The notes under the pieces are model-generated. The model had not been told where the DNA came from and searched no databases. It saw only the letters and a program-made list of their open reading frames with translations. Positions 10,301-18,163 of a stretch of DNA of 23,980 nucleotides are shown here, piece by piece. The first letter of the stretch is position 1. Every line of letters starts with the position of its first letter. Made by a program: the position numbers and the translations under genes. Location of the stretch: positions 1-23,980 of the forward strand of contig NZ_QSGS01000022.1 of NCBI RefSeq assembly GCF_003467445.1. Reading direction: 5' to 3'. Source of the stretch: Exiguobacterium sp. AM39-5BH (GTDB lineage Bacteria; Bacillota; Bacilli; Exiguobacteriales; Exiguobacteriaceae).

Positions 10301-11518
10301 TGTCGTCTTTGAATCTGATCCAAGGACGGATACCGCGAGCTGGCGAATTTGGGCCGGAAGTTTATCACGCAAGACGTTCAACGCATGTTCCTTTTCACTG
10401 GTGACGAGGACGCGCTTTCCGTGTGCAAGCAAGTGCGAAATCAAGTTTGAAATCGTGTGACTCTTCCCGGTGCCAGGGGGTCCTTGTACGACGACACCGG
10501 CATGGTTACTCAATTGACTTAAAATGCGTTTTTGTTCTTCATTATATGGAAGCGGGAAGAGAATCTCTTCACCGACCGGCTTCCACGTGTCACGATCAAG
10601 CGCGTCAAGCGCGTGGATTTCTTCGTCGTTCGACGTCAAAAACTGTTGCAAGGCAGGTGAAGGTGATAGACCGTTTTCGATCAACGTGGCCAAGTTCTCA
10701 TGTTCTTCGACCCACGCATGGGCAGACTTCTTGCGAACGTATAAGCGCATGCCGGGCATTGCATAGACGGTTGCGATTTCGCCATAGGCGTGGTCGTCAT
10801 TCAACAGCTTCAAGACACGCTCGGACTGCTCTTTTAATTCTGTCTCGACCCATGGTTTGAAGTCGAAGGTGAGCTCTTCTTTAAAATCGACTTCGTATCG
10901 GGATAGTTCAGATGACATCCAAACATGGTCACGGTCGAGCATATCAAGTTCGAGCTTCGTCGGTATGGCTGACGCTTCAATGCGGAACAGACTTTTCTCT
11001 TGATCGAACTCAAGTACGGCCGCTCGTGTGAACAACGGCCGTTCAACTTTGTCATTCGGCCAGTGCAACATCCCGAATGAATAGACAAGTTCATATGTAT
11101 CGCTCTCGGTCGAGAGAAGTTGCATCGTCCGATACATCGTGTCGTATAATTTTCGAGCAGATTCGTGTGCTTTTTTCTCTTGTTCCCATGTTTCAATCGA
11201 AGTTAAAAAGTCATTGAACGTCGCGTCGAGTTTTTCAGGGAACAACTCTGTCCGTTTATACGTTTCGCCTTCTTGGAGAACATAGGCATACAGTTCTCGC
11301 GGTAGACTCGGTCGTTTCTCTGCGAATGGTGCAAGAAAATGAACTTCGATGGAGAGCTCCTCTTCTTGAGTGACGCGCACGTTTGGATACGTTAACGCCT
11401 CGGGAGATAAAAGAAGTTCATAGCTTTTTGTATTAGTTTCAGTACGAATATCCATCCGTTTGACAGCTGCTAAAAACTTAAATAAATCAGCTGTCTTTTG
11501 TTGGGTTGTTGCGTTCAT
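7341..11518 (-). pseudogene. SF1 helicase/AAA ATPase with C-terminal Vsr/MTES_1575-like nuclease, frameshifted
   Basis: Two overlapping reading frames (11518-8189 and 8279-7341) join into one 1392-aa protein if a single base is restored at about 8233. The coding strand reads TAC GAG GTCGG where TAC GAG GGT CGG would keep the frame and give HVYEGRIVPLRLP. Walker A GPPGTGKS lies at about 339-347, a long coiled-coil insert covers about 430-950, and Walker B VIIFDESSQ is near 995, followed by VGDDRQISP. After the shift come YTFQGDERDVM (motif V) and NVAASRARDQM (motif VI). The C-terminal roughly 100 residues contain IDLVVEGE, LAVECDGERWHG and WTFWRVRGRHFYR, typical of Vsr/DUF559/MTES_1575 PD-(D/E)xK endonucleases. 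Such helicase-nuclease fusions are common in defence islands. The start has AAGGA upstream. As read, the gene would make an 1109-aa protein lacking the second motor half and the nuclease. A sequencing error is equally possible. Confidence 0.85.
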
Positions 11519-11612
11519 GGTGTAATCCTTCTTTCTTTCGTAAACGATGATGTGACAGCCGTCTCATTCCAAACATAGGGAATGTTTCCCGTCTATTTAG
11601 GAATCAATTAAC

Positions 11613-11641
11613 ATTATAACTTTAGTCTGATTATTTTTGAA
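11613..11641 (-). promoter_or_regulatory. Sigma-A promoter of the AAA/nuclease gene
   Basis: On the minus strand a perfect TATAAT (11613-11618) lies 17 nt from TTCAAA (11636-11641, 4 of 6 matches to -35). It is about 95 nt above the start codon. Two possible operator elements are nearby: the perfect 10-bp palindrome GTTAGCTAAC at 11649-11658, just above the -35, and GGGAATGTTTCCC in the leader (about 11578-11590). The palindrome could also affect the divergent 125-aa gene. Confidence 0.6.
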
Positions 11642-11755
11642 TGAAATAGTTAGCTAACCTACACATAAATATTAAAAGGTTGGTAGTATGAATATTAAAA
11701 ATAAAGAATTTATTGTATTATTTAACCAATAAACATTTTAGGGGGAATTGTAGCT

Positions 11756-12133
11756 ATGGAAGAAGTGGTATTTTACTTGCAACAAATCGCTAATAAACTG
11801 GACAGTATCGAGGGAAAATTAAGTGATATAGAATCTGAAACCTCATTTTTAAATGCCACATTGTCTGGAGTGAACACAGAATTAGGAAACATTACTTTTA
11901 CACTTGAAGAGATTCAAGGGTCAGGAATGTTTAATAGCGTCACTGATGTTCACGATAAACTTGTGGAATTTCAAGGTCATGGACTGCACAATTTTGGCGA
12001 CATTATAGAAGCGATTGAAGAATTGAAAGGTTCAGGTCTATATAATACTATTTCAGACTTGCATGAAAAATTAGATAGCATCCAAGGGTTAGGGTTTAAC
12101 AGTATTTCAGATGTAGTAGATCGACTCGATTAA
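11756..12133 (+). CDS. Small repeat protein with four 18-19-residue GxGxxN units
   Basis: This 125-aa acidic protein has no signal peptide or membrane segment. Residues 1-50 form a coiled-coil-like helix (LQQIANKLDSIEGKLSDIE). From residue 55 a unit repeats at 55-73, 74-91, 92-110 and, in part, 111-125. Each unit begins G-x-G-h-x-N and continues with an amphipathic helix of the S-D-hh-[ED]-K-L-D-x-I-Q type, for example GSGLYNTISDLHEKLDSIQ. The DNA of the units has diverged, so the repeat is old. AGGGGGA lies about 8 nt before the ATG. The gene is divergent from the AAA/nuclease gene and is followed by its own terminator. I do not know the family. The pattern suggests an oligomerising or adaptor protein, which is inference. 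Confidence 0.7.
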   Translation: MEEVVFYLQQIANKLDSIEGKLSDIESETSFLNATLSGVNTELGNITFTLEEIQGSGMFNSVTDVHDKLVEFQGHGLHNFGDIIEAIEELKGSGLYNTISDLHEKLDSIQGLGFNSISDVVDRLD

Positions 12134-12160
12134 AACCAAATTCTAATCTGTAAATAATAC

Positions 12161-12187
12161 AACTACATCAACGTGATGGAGTTTTTT
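12161..12187 (+). terminator. Rho-independent terminator of the repeat-protein gene
   Basis: The stem AACTACATCA against TGATGGAGTT has one A-G mismatch and a 3-nt ACG loop, and is followed by TTTTG. It begins 27 nt after the stop at 12133. Confidence 0.75.
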
Positions 12188-12236
12188 GTCTCACAAGTAC
12201 ACTTCTCATTTGAACCCTATCCGTTATTTTATCTAC

Positions 12237-13283
12237 GATGAATTATAAAATTAAGTGCAACATCTGAACGTGAACGCAAAAAAAAGCCCACAGCGACGTC
12301 CTCGTGTAGAATGAAGTTACGACACAAACATTCAGACGGAGGAATCGCTATGAGCTACACCCATCTTACCACAACGGAACGCGTGAAAATAGAGACGTAT
12401 CTGGAGCTCGGGATGTCCATCCGGTCCATCGCGAGACGGTCGACAGCCATCGACCGTCTCGCGGGAGATCAGACGGAACCCCGGCTACGTGGCTGAACGT
12501 ACCCAGAAACGCTACGAGAAGGCGAAGATCAACTGCGGTGCCAAGACGAAACTCGATGACATGATGCGCCGGACGATCGTCGAGAAGCTGCGGGCGACCT
12601 GGTCCCCGGAACAGATCGTCGGCCGCCTCTACGCAGGAAAAATTGCCTTCTCCACCATCTACCGTTGGATCTACGCGGGACGGATCGACGTGCCCCTGAC
12701 CGTGCTCCGCCAGAAAGGGAAACGTCAAAAACCGACCGAGACGCGCGGGCGCATCAACATCGGACTCTCCATCTCGCAACGGCCGCCAGAGGTCAGGGGG
12801 CGCCGGACGTTCGGGCACTGGGAGCTCGACACCGTCGTCTCCGGGCGAGGGAAGTCGAAGGCGTGCGTCGCGACGTTCATCGAGCGGAAGAGCCGGTTCT
12901 ATCTCGCCCTGCCGATCGCGGACCGCACCGCGGCCTCGATGGAGGGGGCGATCCATGCGGTGCACGGCGCCTTCCCGGACGGCACGTTCGAGACGGCGAC
13001 GACGGACCGTGGCAAGGAGTTCAGCGGTCACGAGCGCATCCAGGCGTCACTCGGTGTGCCGATGTATTTCGCCGACCCGTACGCATCGTGGCAACGGGGG
13101 AGCAACGAGAACGCCAACGGGCTCCTGCGCGAGTTCTTCCCGAAAGGAACGGACTTCGTGCAGGTGGCGCATGACGAACTCGCGGACGCGCTGGCCAAGA
13201 TCAACGGGCGGCCGAGAAAATGCCTGAACTGGAAAACCGCACACGAGGCCTTCACCGAGGAAGTGTTGCGCTTAATTTGACAA
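12237..13283 (+). mobile_element. IS30-family insertion sequence, left copy
   Basis: The element is about 1.05 kb, GC-rich, and carries one transposase gene. Its ends form an imperfect inverted repeat: AAATTAAGTGCAAC (12248-12261) against GTTGCGCTTAATTT (13265-13278), 13 of 14 matching, with weaker pairing for about 5 bp more. The outer left limit is set at 12237 because the second copy at 23788 shares the sequence from GATGAATTAT onward. That stretch could instead be a shared target sequence, so the boundaries are uncertain by about 10 bp. It lies just beyond the terminator of the 125-aa gene and directly upstream of the dynamin operon. Confidence 0.85.
12350..13280 (+). pseudogene. IS30-family transposase, apparent frameshift in the HTH region
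   Basis: The start ATG at 12350 has GGAGG upstream. The first frame encodes the N-terminal helix-turn-helix (MSYTHLTTTERVKIETYLEL and on to SIRSIARR) and runs out near 12496. The second frame (open from before 12441 to 13280) continues RQPSTVSREIRRNPGYVAER and then the DDE catalytic domain: HWELDTV, TTDRGKEF, and NENANGLLREFFPK. IS30 proteins normally read RRLGRxPST here. Between the CGG and CGA codons (12437-12443) only one T remains where CTC GGT would be expected, so about 5 nt are missing. With them restored, the protein would be about 311 aa, a normal IS30 length. The stop TGA at 13278-13280 falls at the tip of the right inverted repeat. As read, this copy should not make an intact transposase. 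Confidence 0.85.
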
Positions 13284-13314
13284 ACCGTCTTGAGAAAAAA
13301 AGGCACAAATACAT

Positions 13315-13333
13315 CATATATTATCGATATATG
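13315..13333 (+). promoter_or_regulatory. AT-rich inverted repeat upstream of the dynamin operon
   Basis: CATATAT and ATATATG form a perfect 7-bp inverted repeat around TATCG, in the only gap where an operon promoter outside the IS could lie. TTGAGA at 13290-13295 is a possible -35, with loosely spaced -10-like sequence inside the repeat (18-19 nt). It could be an operator over the promoter, or chance in AT-rich DNA. Confidence 0.3.
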
Positions 13334-13343
13334 AAGGCTAAAA

Positions 13344-13493
13344 ATGATGAAGAAGGAAGAAACGATACGATTTCAAATAAGTGAGAAATCAATTCGATGT
13401 AATTTATCAATAAAATTGAATCTATCCATGGTGCTTATAACAATATTAGACGGATTTAGTTGGGGTAATTGGAGATTTATTAAAATTCAGTGA
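13344..13493 (+). CDS. Possible 49-aa small protein heading the dynamin operon
   Basis: An open frame from ATG (13344, second ATG at 13347) has GAAGG about 6 nt upstream and ends at a TGA (13491-13493) inside the ribosome site of the first dynamin gene, 8 nt before its ATG. The product starts MMKKEETIRF, is basic, and has one short hydrophobic stretch (LNLSMVLITIL) before an aromatic tail (FSWGNWRFIKIQ). The spacing would suit translational coupling. It may be a real leader or small protein, a remnant of a gene cut by the IS, or chance. No family is recognised. Confidence 0.4.
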   Translation: MMKKEETIRFQISEKSIRCNLSIKLNLSMVLITILDGFSWGNWRFIKIQ

Positions 13494-13501
13494 GGTATAA
13501 A

Positions 13502-15778
13502 ATGAAAACGATAAATGTTGAAGAACGGCTTAATAAAATATTGACGTTAGAACAATTAGATAAAGACTATTATCAAAACTTTATTCAGCGCGCCAAATTT
13601 TTACAAGAGCAAGTAAATGATAAATCATTTCGCATTACAGTTGTTGGAGAATTTAGTGCGGGAAAATCGACGTTTCTTAATGCTTTAATTGGAAAAGATA
13701 TTTTACCGCATTCTGTAAATGAAACAACGGCAACGGTTACATACATAAAAAATGTAAAGACCTCTGATCCACTGTGCAATAAAGTGTTAATCGAGTTTTT
13801 CAATGAGACGGAACCAATTATTATCGATTTGCCTCAGGATGCCAAAGGTTTAACAGAATATGTAACAACGATGGCAAAAGAATACAACGTCGTACAAGAA
13901 GTATCAGCTGTGACAATACATATCGATTTTCCATATACGGATGAGCCGATTGAGTTTATCGATACGCCAGGTTTAAATGGTGTTGCGGAAGGACATTATG
14001 AGCGTACACGCTATGAAATTCAGCGTGCCCATATGAGTATTTACTTATTACCAACTCGTGGATTATCGCAATCCAACGTACAAATGTATGAACTATTAAA
14101 GCAATACCAATCGTCTTTTCTTTTTGTGATTAATGCGATTGATACGTTAAAGGAAGCTGAGGGTGAGACAGCTGATAAAAAAATTGCTGAGCTACGACAA
14201 CAATTAGCGAATATTGGTGTGAAAAATAATCCATCCATTTTAGGTGTGTCGTCACTGCTTGCTTTAACTGCAAAAGACCATTCAATTACAAAGCTATCAC
14301 AATACGATTCGTTAGAAATGACAGATGCTCGACGGGTGGAGCTACTAGAACGATCAAATTTCAAGCAAGTGGAGGAAGAGATTTGGCAGCGTCTAACCAA
14401 TAGTGAGAAAGAAAAGCTAAAGCAACAAAATATTGAGCATAAGTTGAATGCATTAGTACAGGATATTATTACTGAATTCAAAGAACAAGTGGCAATTCAA
14501 GAGGTAGAAATTGATGAGCGTCAGTTAAAGGAAATCGAATTCCGCATGAATACGGCTCTTCAGTCAAAGGACGAGCTTCTCAATAATTTACATAACTTTA
14601 CAAGTGCGAAAAAGACGGATATTCGTAGCATGTTAATGGATCGTATAAAATCGGATCTTGCTGAGCTTTATAAGGTGCAAGAGTCAAAGATTACTAAAGA
14701 GGTAGCGGGATTTATAAAGCTTCAAAACAACCCAGAAGAGAATTTAAAGAAGCTACAGGATAATTTAAAACAAGAGCTTAAAAAGGCAGAAGGTAATTAT
14801 ACGACGAACTACATTCAAATATTAACGGAGTTTTTGAATGAAGTATACGAAAGTGCTGTTCTAAGAATTGAAAGTCATTATCCGAAAATAACGATTTCGA
14901 AGAAGAAGGTGGAGTTTGCAGTTGCGCTTGAGAAGGCGAATTTAGAAAGCTTAAGTGCGGTAAAAAAAATTGAAAAAACAGAGGCTACTATTAAGGAATT
15001 GCGCCAGCAAGAGCGTAACGCTTTAACTCAATACACGAAAGAGACGGCAAATTATTCGAAAGTGAAATCGGAAGTGCAATCTTTGCGCCAACGAAAGGTT
15101 TCTCTGACATCAGATCGCCAGTGTGAAATTCAACGTTTAGGAAAAAGACCAGAAATTGAGCATCGTAAGGAGAGCTATGAAGTAAAAAAAGGTGGAATCA
15201 GTGGTTTCTTCGGACGATTATTTGGTGGGGGGTATGAAACAAGAACTCGTACTATAACGGACGATTCAAGAAGAAAAGCTTGGGACCAGCAGGAACAGCG
15301 TATTAAGTCACAGTTTACCCAAAATGAAGCAAATCTACAGCGTCAAATTATAGCGGCTGAACAAAGGTTACGTCGTTATGAGGAAAGCTCTGCTGAAGCG
15401 GATACCCGCTTACAGCAGCTGAAATTTAAATTGCAATCCTTGCAAGGGGAGCTAAGCAGTTTAGAGCGGGAGAAAAAAGAAATTTATGACCGTAATAAGC
15501 AGCTTTATTATGCAAATCAGAAGAAGGAAATACTATATGCGCTAGAGCAATATTTGACGGTCGATTTAGCGAAGTTTTACCGTCAGGAAATCGAAACGAT
15601 TTTAAATAAAGAATTGCCGAAGCTGAATAAAGCAATTGATGAGCATTATTTACACACGTATAAAGGCTATATCGATAAGCTGCAACGCTTGAAAAAGCAG
15701 GTTGTGCAAAAGGCAACACCTCAGCAACTGATTGATGCACAGCAAAACTTACAAAAAGTATTAAAGACATTAGCGTAG
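13502..15778 (+). CDS. Bacterial dynamin-like GTPase, first of three
   Basis: A large GTPase of 758 aa predicted to bind and remodel membrane. G1 is GEFSAGKS (49-56), the G2 Thr lies in NETTATVT (73-80), G3 is DTPG (154-157) and G4 is NAID (211-214), without the usual Lys of NKxD. Beyond about 300 the protein is almost all helix and coiled coil, the stalk of DLPs. At about 564-577 a glycine/phenylalanine-rich loop (GGISGFFGRLFGGG) interrupts the coil, placed like a membrane-inserting paddle tip. The ATG at 13502 is chosen over a GTG at 13490 because GTGAGG, including that GTG, makes the ribosome site. Twelve nt separate it from the next dynamin gene, with which it shares domain order and loop position. 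The DNA is AT-rich, unlike the IS30 element. Paired DLPs (LeoA/LeoBC, Campylobacter DLP1/2) act as hetero-oligomers, so joint action is likely but inferred. Confidence 0.92.
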   Translation: MKTINVEERLNKILTLEQLDKDYYQNFIQRAKFLQEQVNDKSFRITVVGEFSAGKSTFLNALIGKDILPHSVNETTATVTYIKNVKTSDPLCNKVLIEFFNETEPIIIDLPQDAKGLTEYVTTMAKEYNVVQEVSAVTIHIDFPYTDEPIEFIDTPGLNGVAEGHYERTRYEIQRAHMSIYLLPTRGLSQSNVQMYELLKQYQSSFLFVINAIDTLKEAEGETADKKIAELRQQLANIGVKNNPSILGVSSLLALTAKDHSITKLSQYDSLEMTDARRVELLERSNFKQVEEEIWQRLTNSEKEKLKQQNIEHKLNALVQDIITEFKEQVAIQEVEIDERQLKEIEFRMNTALQSKDELLNNLHNFTSAKKTDIRSMLMDRIKSDLAELYKVQESKITKEVAGFIKLQNNPEENLKKLQDNLKQELKKAEGNYTTNYIQILTEFLNEVYESAVLRIESHYPKITISKKKVEFAVALEKANLESLSAVKKIEKTEATIKELRQQERNALTQYTKETANYSKVKSEVQSLRQRKVSLTSDRQCEIQRLGKRPEIEHRKESYEVKKGGISGFFGRLFGGGYETRTRTITDDSRRKAWDQQEQRIKSQFTQNEANLQRQIIAAEQRLRRYEESSAEADTRLQQLKFKLQSLQGELSSLEREKKEIYDRNKQLYYANQKKEILYALEQYLTVDLAKFYRQEIETILNKELPKLNKAIDEHYLHTYKGYIDKLQRLKKQVVQKATPQQLIDAQQNLQKVLKTLA

Positions 15779-15790
15779 GGGGATTTTGAA

Positions 15791-18148
15791 ATGAATTTAC
15801 ATTTACAGCAACACCAAAAGCGAAAAGAGTCATTGTTGACTTTGTTAACTCGTTCCGCAGAATACTTTGCAGGCATTGGTGAGGACGAAAAGGTTGAGAG
15901 CTTAAAGCAATTTTCAACAGATTTACAAAATGGTGATTTTTCTATCGTAATCGTTGGTGAGTTTAGTGCAGGAAAATCGACATTTTTAAATGCGGTAATG
16001 GGTGACCGTTATTTACCTTCATTTACAAGTGAGACGACAGCAACAATAAACTTTTTAAAGCATGTATCGAAATCACCGAACGGTCATACGATGCAAATTG
16101 ATTATAAAAATTCGTCAACACCAACGAAGTACGGTGAAGCCACGAAGGAGTCGATTGCGAAAAATGTATCGACATTAGGTGGAGACCAAGTTGTACAAGA
16201 CATTGAATCGGTAACACTTTACTTAAATTCACCGTTATTAGAGCAAGGTATCACACTTGTAGATAGCCCAGGCTTAAACGGTGTAGCAAAAGGGCACGCG
16301 GAAGTAACAGAGCGTCAAATTGAACGCTCGCATGCATGTATTTATATGTTTGCTGCGTCTCAGCCAGGCTCAAAATCAGATTTTGAAGTTTTAGCAAAGC
16401 TGTCAGAGCGCTTTGATAATATTTTCCTAGTGTTAAATCAAATCGATAAAATTAAACAGTCAGAAGAAACGGTTGAATCGGTAGTGAACCGCTTACGTGA
16501 AAACTATTTAACGTTTTTCCCTGATCACAAAATGCCAGAAATTTATCCGATTGCGGCTTATCCAGCCCTTGTTTCACGCACGAAGGAGCAGTTAGAATAT
16601 CCAGATAATTCTATGCAAAAGGATCATGATGCAGATGCACGTGCACGTTTTTTAGAGCTATCGCGCATTGGATTATTTGAGCAACGTTTATGGAAATTTG
16701 TGACGGATGGTGAAAAAACAATTCAAGAACTACGTGCACCAGCTGAAATGATTCAGCACGAATTAGCGAAACGTAGTGCGGTCATTAACGAAACACTTGA
16801 GTCACTTGCTGATGCAAAGGATGCAGATGAAATTAATGTTCGTATTCAAGAGGTTGAAGCGGACCTACAAATTATTCGTGAAAACTTAGAGCAGCAAAAA
16901 GGCTCAATTCAACTAGAAATCAAAGAGCTTGTCTCGGATATTGAAAACAGTGCGAAATCTCAAATTGAAGAAATACGTACAGGTTTAGAATCAAAAATCA
17001 ACGGCTTTACTGATTTGGAATCGATTCAAACACAAATTGACCGCATTAATCGACAAGTGAATCGTGAATGTGAGCAAATTGTTGAGCATCTAGATGATGA
17101 ATTTACTTCGTCATTACGTAAAAAAATGAATAGCAAATATCAAGAAATCGCAGTGCTTGCGAATGATAAAATTGCGGAAACAGCGCCAAATTCTAATTCG
17201 ATTCGTACAATTGCCTTTGAGGCGAATACGGATGTACGCATCAATATGGATGCATATGATCAAAAAACGAAAGAAATCGAGCAAGAAATGGAAGAGCTTC
17301 GTAAAAAGACCGATGATACAAGCATGAAAAAGCTAGAAGCAATCAAAGTAAAGCGTAAGATGGATGCGCTAGAAAGCCAAATGATTCAAATTCAGCAGGA
17401 GGAGCAAATTAAATTAAGCTTCCTTGGTGAGCGTCCAGCAGTTGAACGACATACGATTCAAACAGAGCATAAGGAAGGCCGCGGCGGTATTTTTGGTTTC
17501 ATCGGCAATGTTTTCCTAGGTAAAAAATCTGTTACGGGAACAAAATACGAGGTGGACGATAGTGCGCAACGTAAATACGATGAGGAACGCGAACAGTTAC
17601 GTAAAGAAATTAATGATACTCGTAAAAAACTAGAGCAAGCTAAAAACGAGGTGTATAGTAAAGAGTCTGTTGATCCAGAAGTGTACGATTTAGAGCAACA
17701 GCGCATCCAGCAACAGCAGTTGTATTTACAACAGCAGCGCGACAAATATATCGCTGAGTATAGTGAAAAGCTTCAACAAGAGCAGCAAAAAGTGTTAACA
17801 AACATTCGCTATGAATTTGAGGATTACTTAACAGCAATCAGCCGCGAAATTTCGAAAATGGTTCGTACGAACATTCGAGGTAAAGAGGAGCAAATTGCAA
17901 AAGTAATGATCGAAGCATTAGATATGCAATTTGAAAAGCAATCTCAGGAAAAGCAAGCAAAGCTACAGGAACTAGTCGACATTCTGCAATCAGATGAGAC
18001 CGAGCGTGCTGAAAAACGTAAAGAGTTAGAGCAAGAAAAACAACAATTAAAAGCGCTAGCAAAAGATGTACTAGAATTTATTTCAGAAATTGATTCGATT
18101 AATGTCGATGTAATTAAGCAAGAATCAAAGCAAACGAATTTCGCATAG
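15791..18148 (+). CDS. Bacterial dynamin-like GTPase, second of three
   Basis: This 785-aa protein is a paralogue of the preceding one. G1 is GEFSAGKS (56-63), G2 Thr lies in SETTATIN (80-87), G3 is DSPG (158-161) and G4 is NQID (216-219). A long coiled-coil stalk follows. At about 565-577 the hydrophobic glycine-rich loop GGIFGFIGNVFLG sits at the same residue number as in the first dynamin and is flanked by the same context (LGxRP before it, DDS after it), so it is a conserved element. The C-terminal 200 residues are very rich in Gln and Glu. The ATG has GGGGGA 8 nt upstream. Like its neighbour it lacks the Lys of the classical NKxD, which may affect nucleotide affinity. It is most likely the partner subunit of the first dynamin. 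Confidence 0.92.
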   Translation: MNLHLQQHQKRKESLLTLLTRSAEYFAGIGEDEKVESLKQFSTDLQNGDFSIVIVGEFSAGKSTFLNAVMGDRYLPSFTSETTATINFLKHVSKSPNGHTMQIDYKNSSTPTKYGEATKESIAKNVSTLGGDQVVQDIESVTLYLNSPLLEQGITLVDSPGLNGVAKGHAEVTERQIERSHACIYMFAASQPGSKSDFEVLAKLSERFDNIFLVLNQIDKIKQSEETVESVVNRLRENYLTFFPDHKMPEIYPIAAYPALVSRTKEQLEYPDNSMQKDHDADARARFLELSRIGLFEQRLWKFVTDGEKTIQELRAPAEMIQHELAKRSAVINETLESLADAKDADEINVRIQEVEADLQIIRENLEQQKGSIQLEIKELVSDIENSAKSQIEEIRTGLESKINGFTDLESIQTQIDRINRQVNRECEQIVEHLDDEFTSSLRKKMNSKYQEIAVLANDKIAETAPNSNSIRTIAFEANTDVRINMDAYDQKTKEIEQEMEELRKKTDDTSMKKLEAIKVKRKMDALESQMIQIQQEEQIKLSFLGERPAVERHTIQTEHKEGRGGIFGFIGNVFLGKKSVTGTKYEVDDSAQRKYDEEREQLRKEINDTRKKLEQAKNEVYSKESVDPEVYDLEQQRIQQQQLYLQQQRDKYIAEYSEKLQQEQQKVLTNIRYEFEDYLTAISREISKMVRTNIRGKEEQIAKVMIEALDMQFEKQSQEKQAKLQELVDILQSDETERAEKRKELEQEKQQLKALAKDVLEFISEIDSINVDVIKQESKQTNFA

Positions 18149-18163
18149 TCAGGAGAATGAACG

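Noticed and set aside
9477..10860. Several plus-strand ORFs of 68-145 codons opposite the AAA/nuclease gene
   Set aside because: They are antisense shadows of a long gene with clear motifs and have no ribosome sites or sensible protein features.
13277..13282. Perfect TTGACA at the IS30 right end, pointing toward the dynamin operon
   Set aside because: An outward -35 would make a hybrid promoter, but at 16-18 nt spacing the sequence is AAGGCA-like with no -10 resemblance.
12366..13306. Long antisense and out-of-frame ORFs (up to 221 codons) over the IS30 transposase
   Set aside because: GC-rich DNA opens extra frames. Their products are low-complexity and Arg/Pro-rich, while the true frame has DDE motifs.
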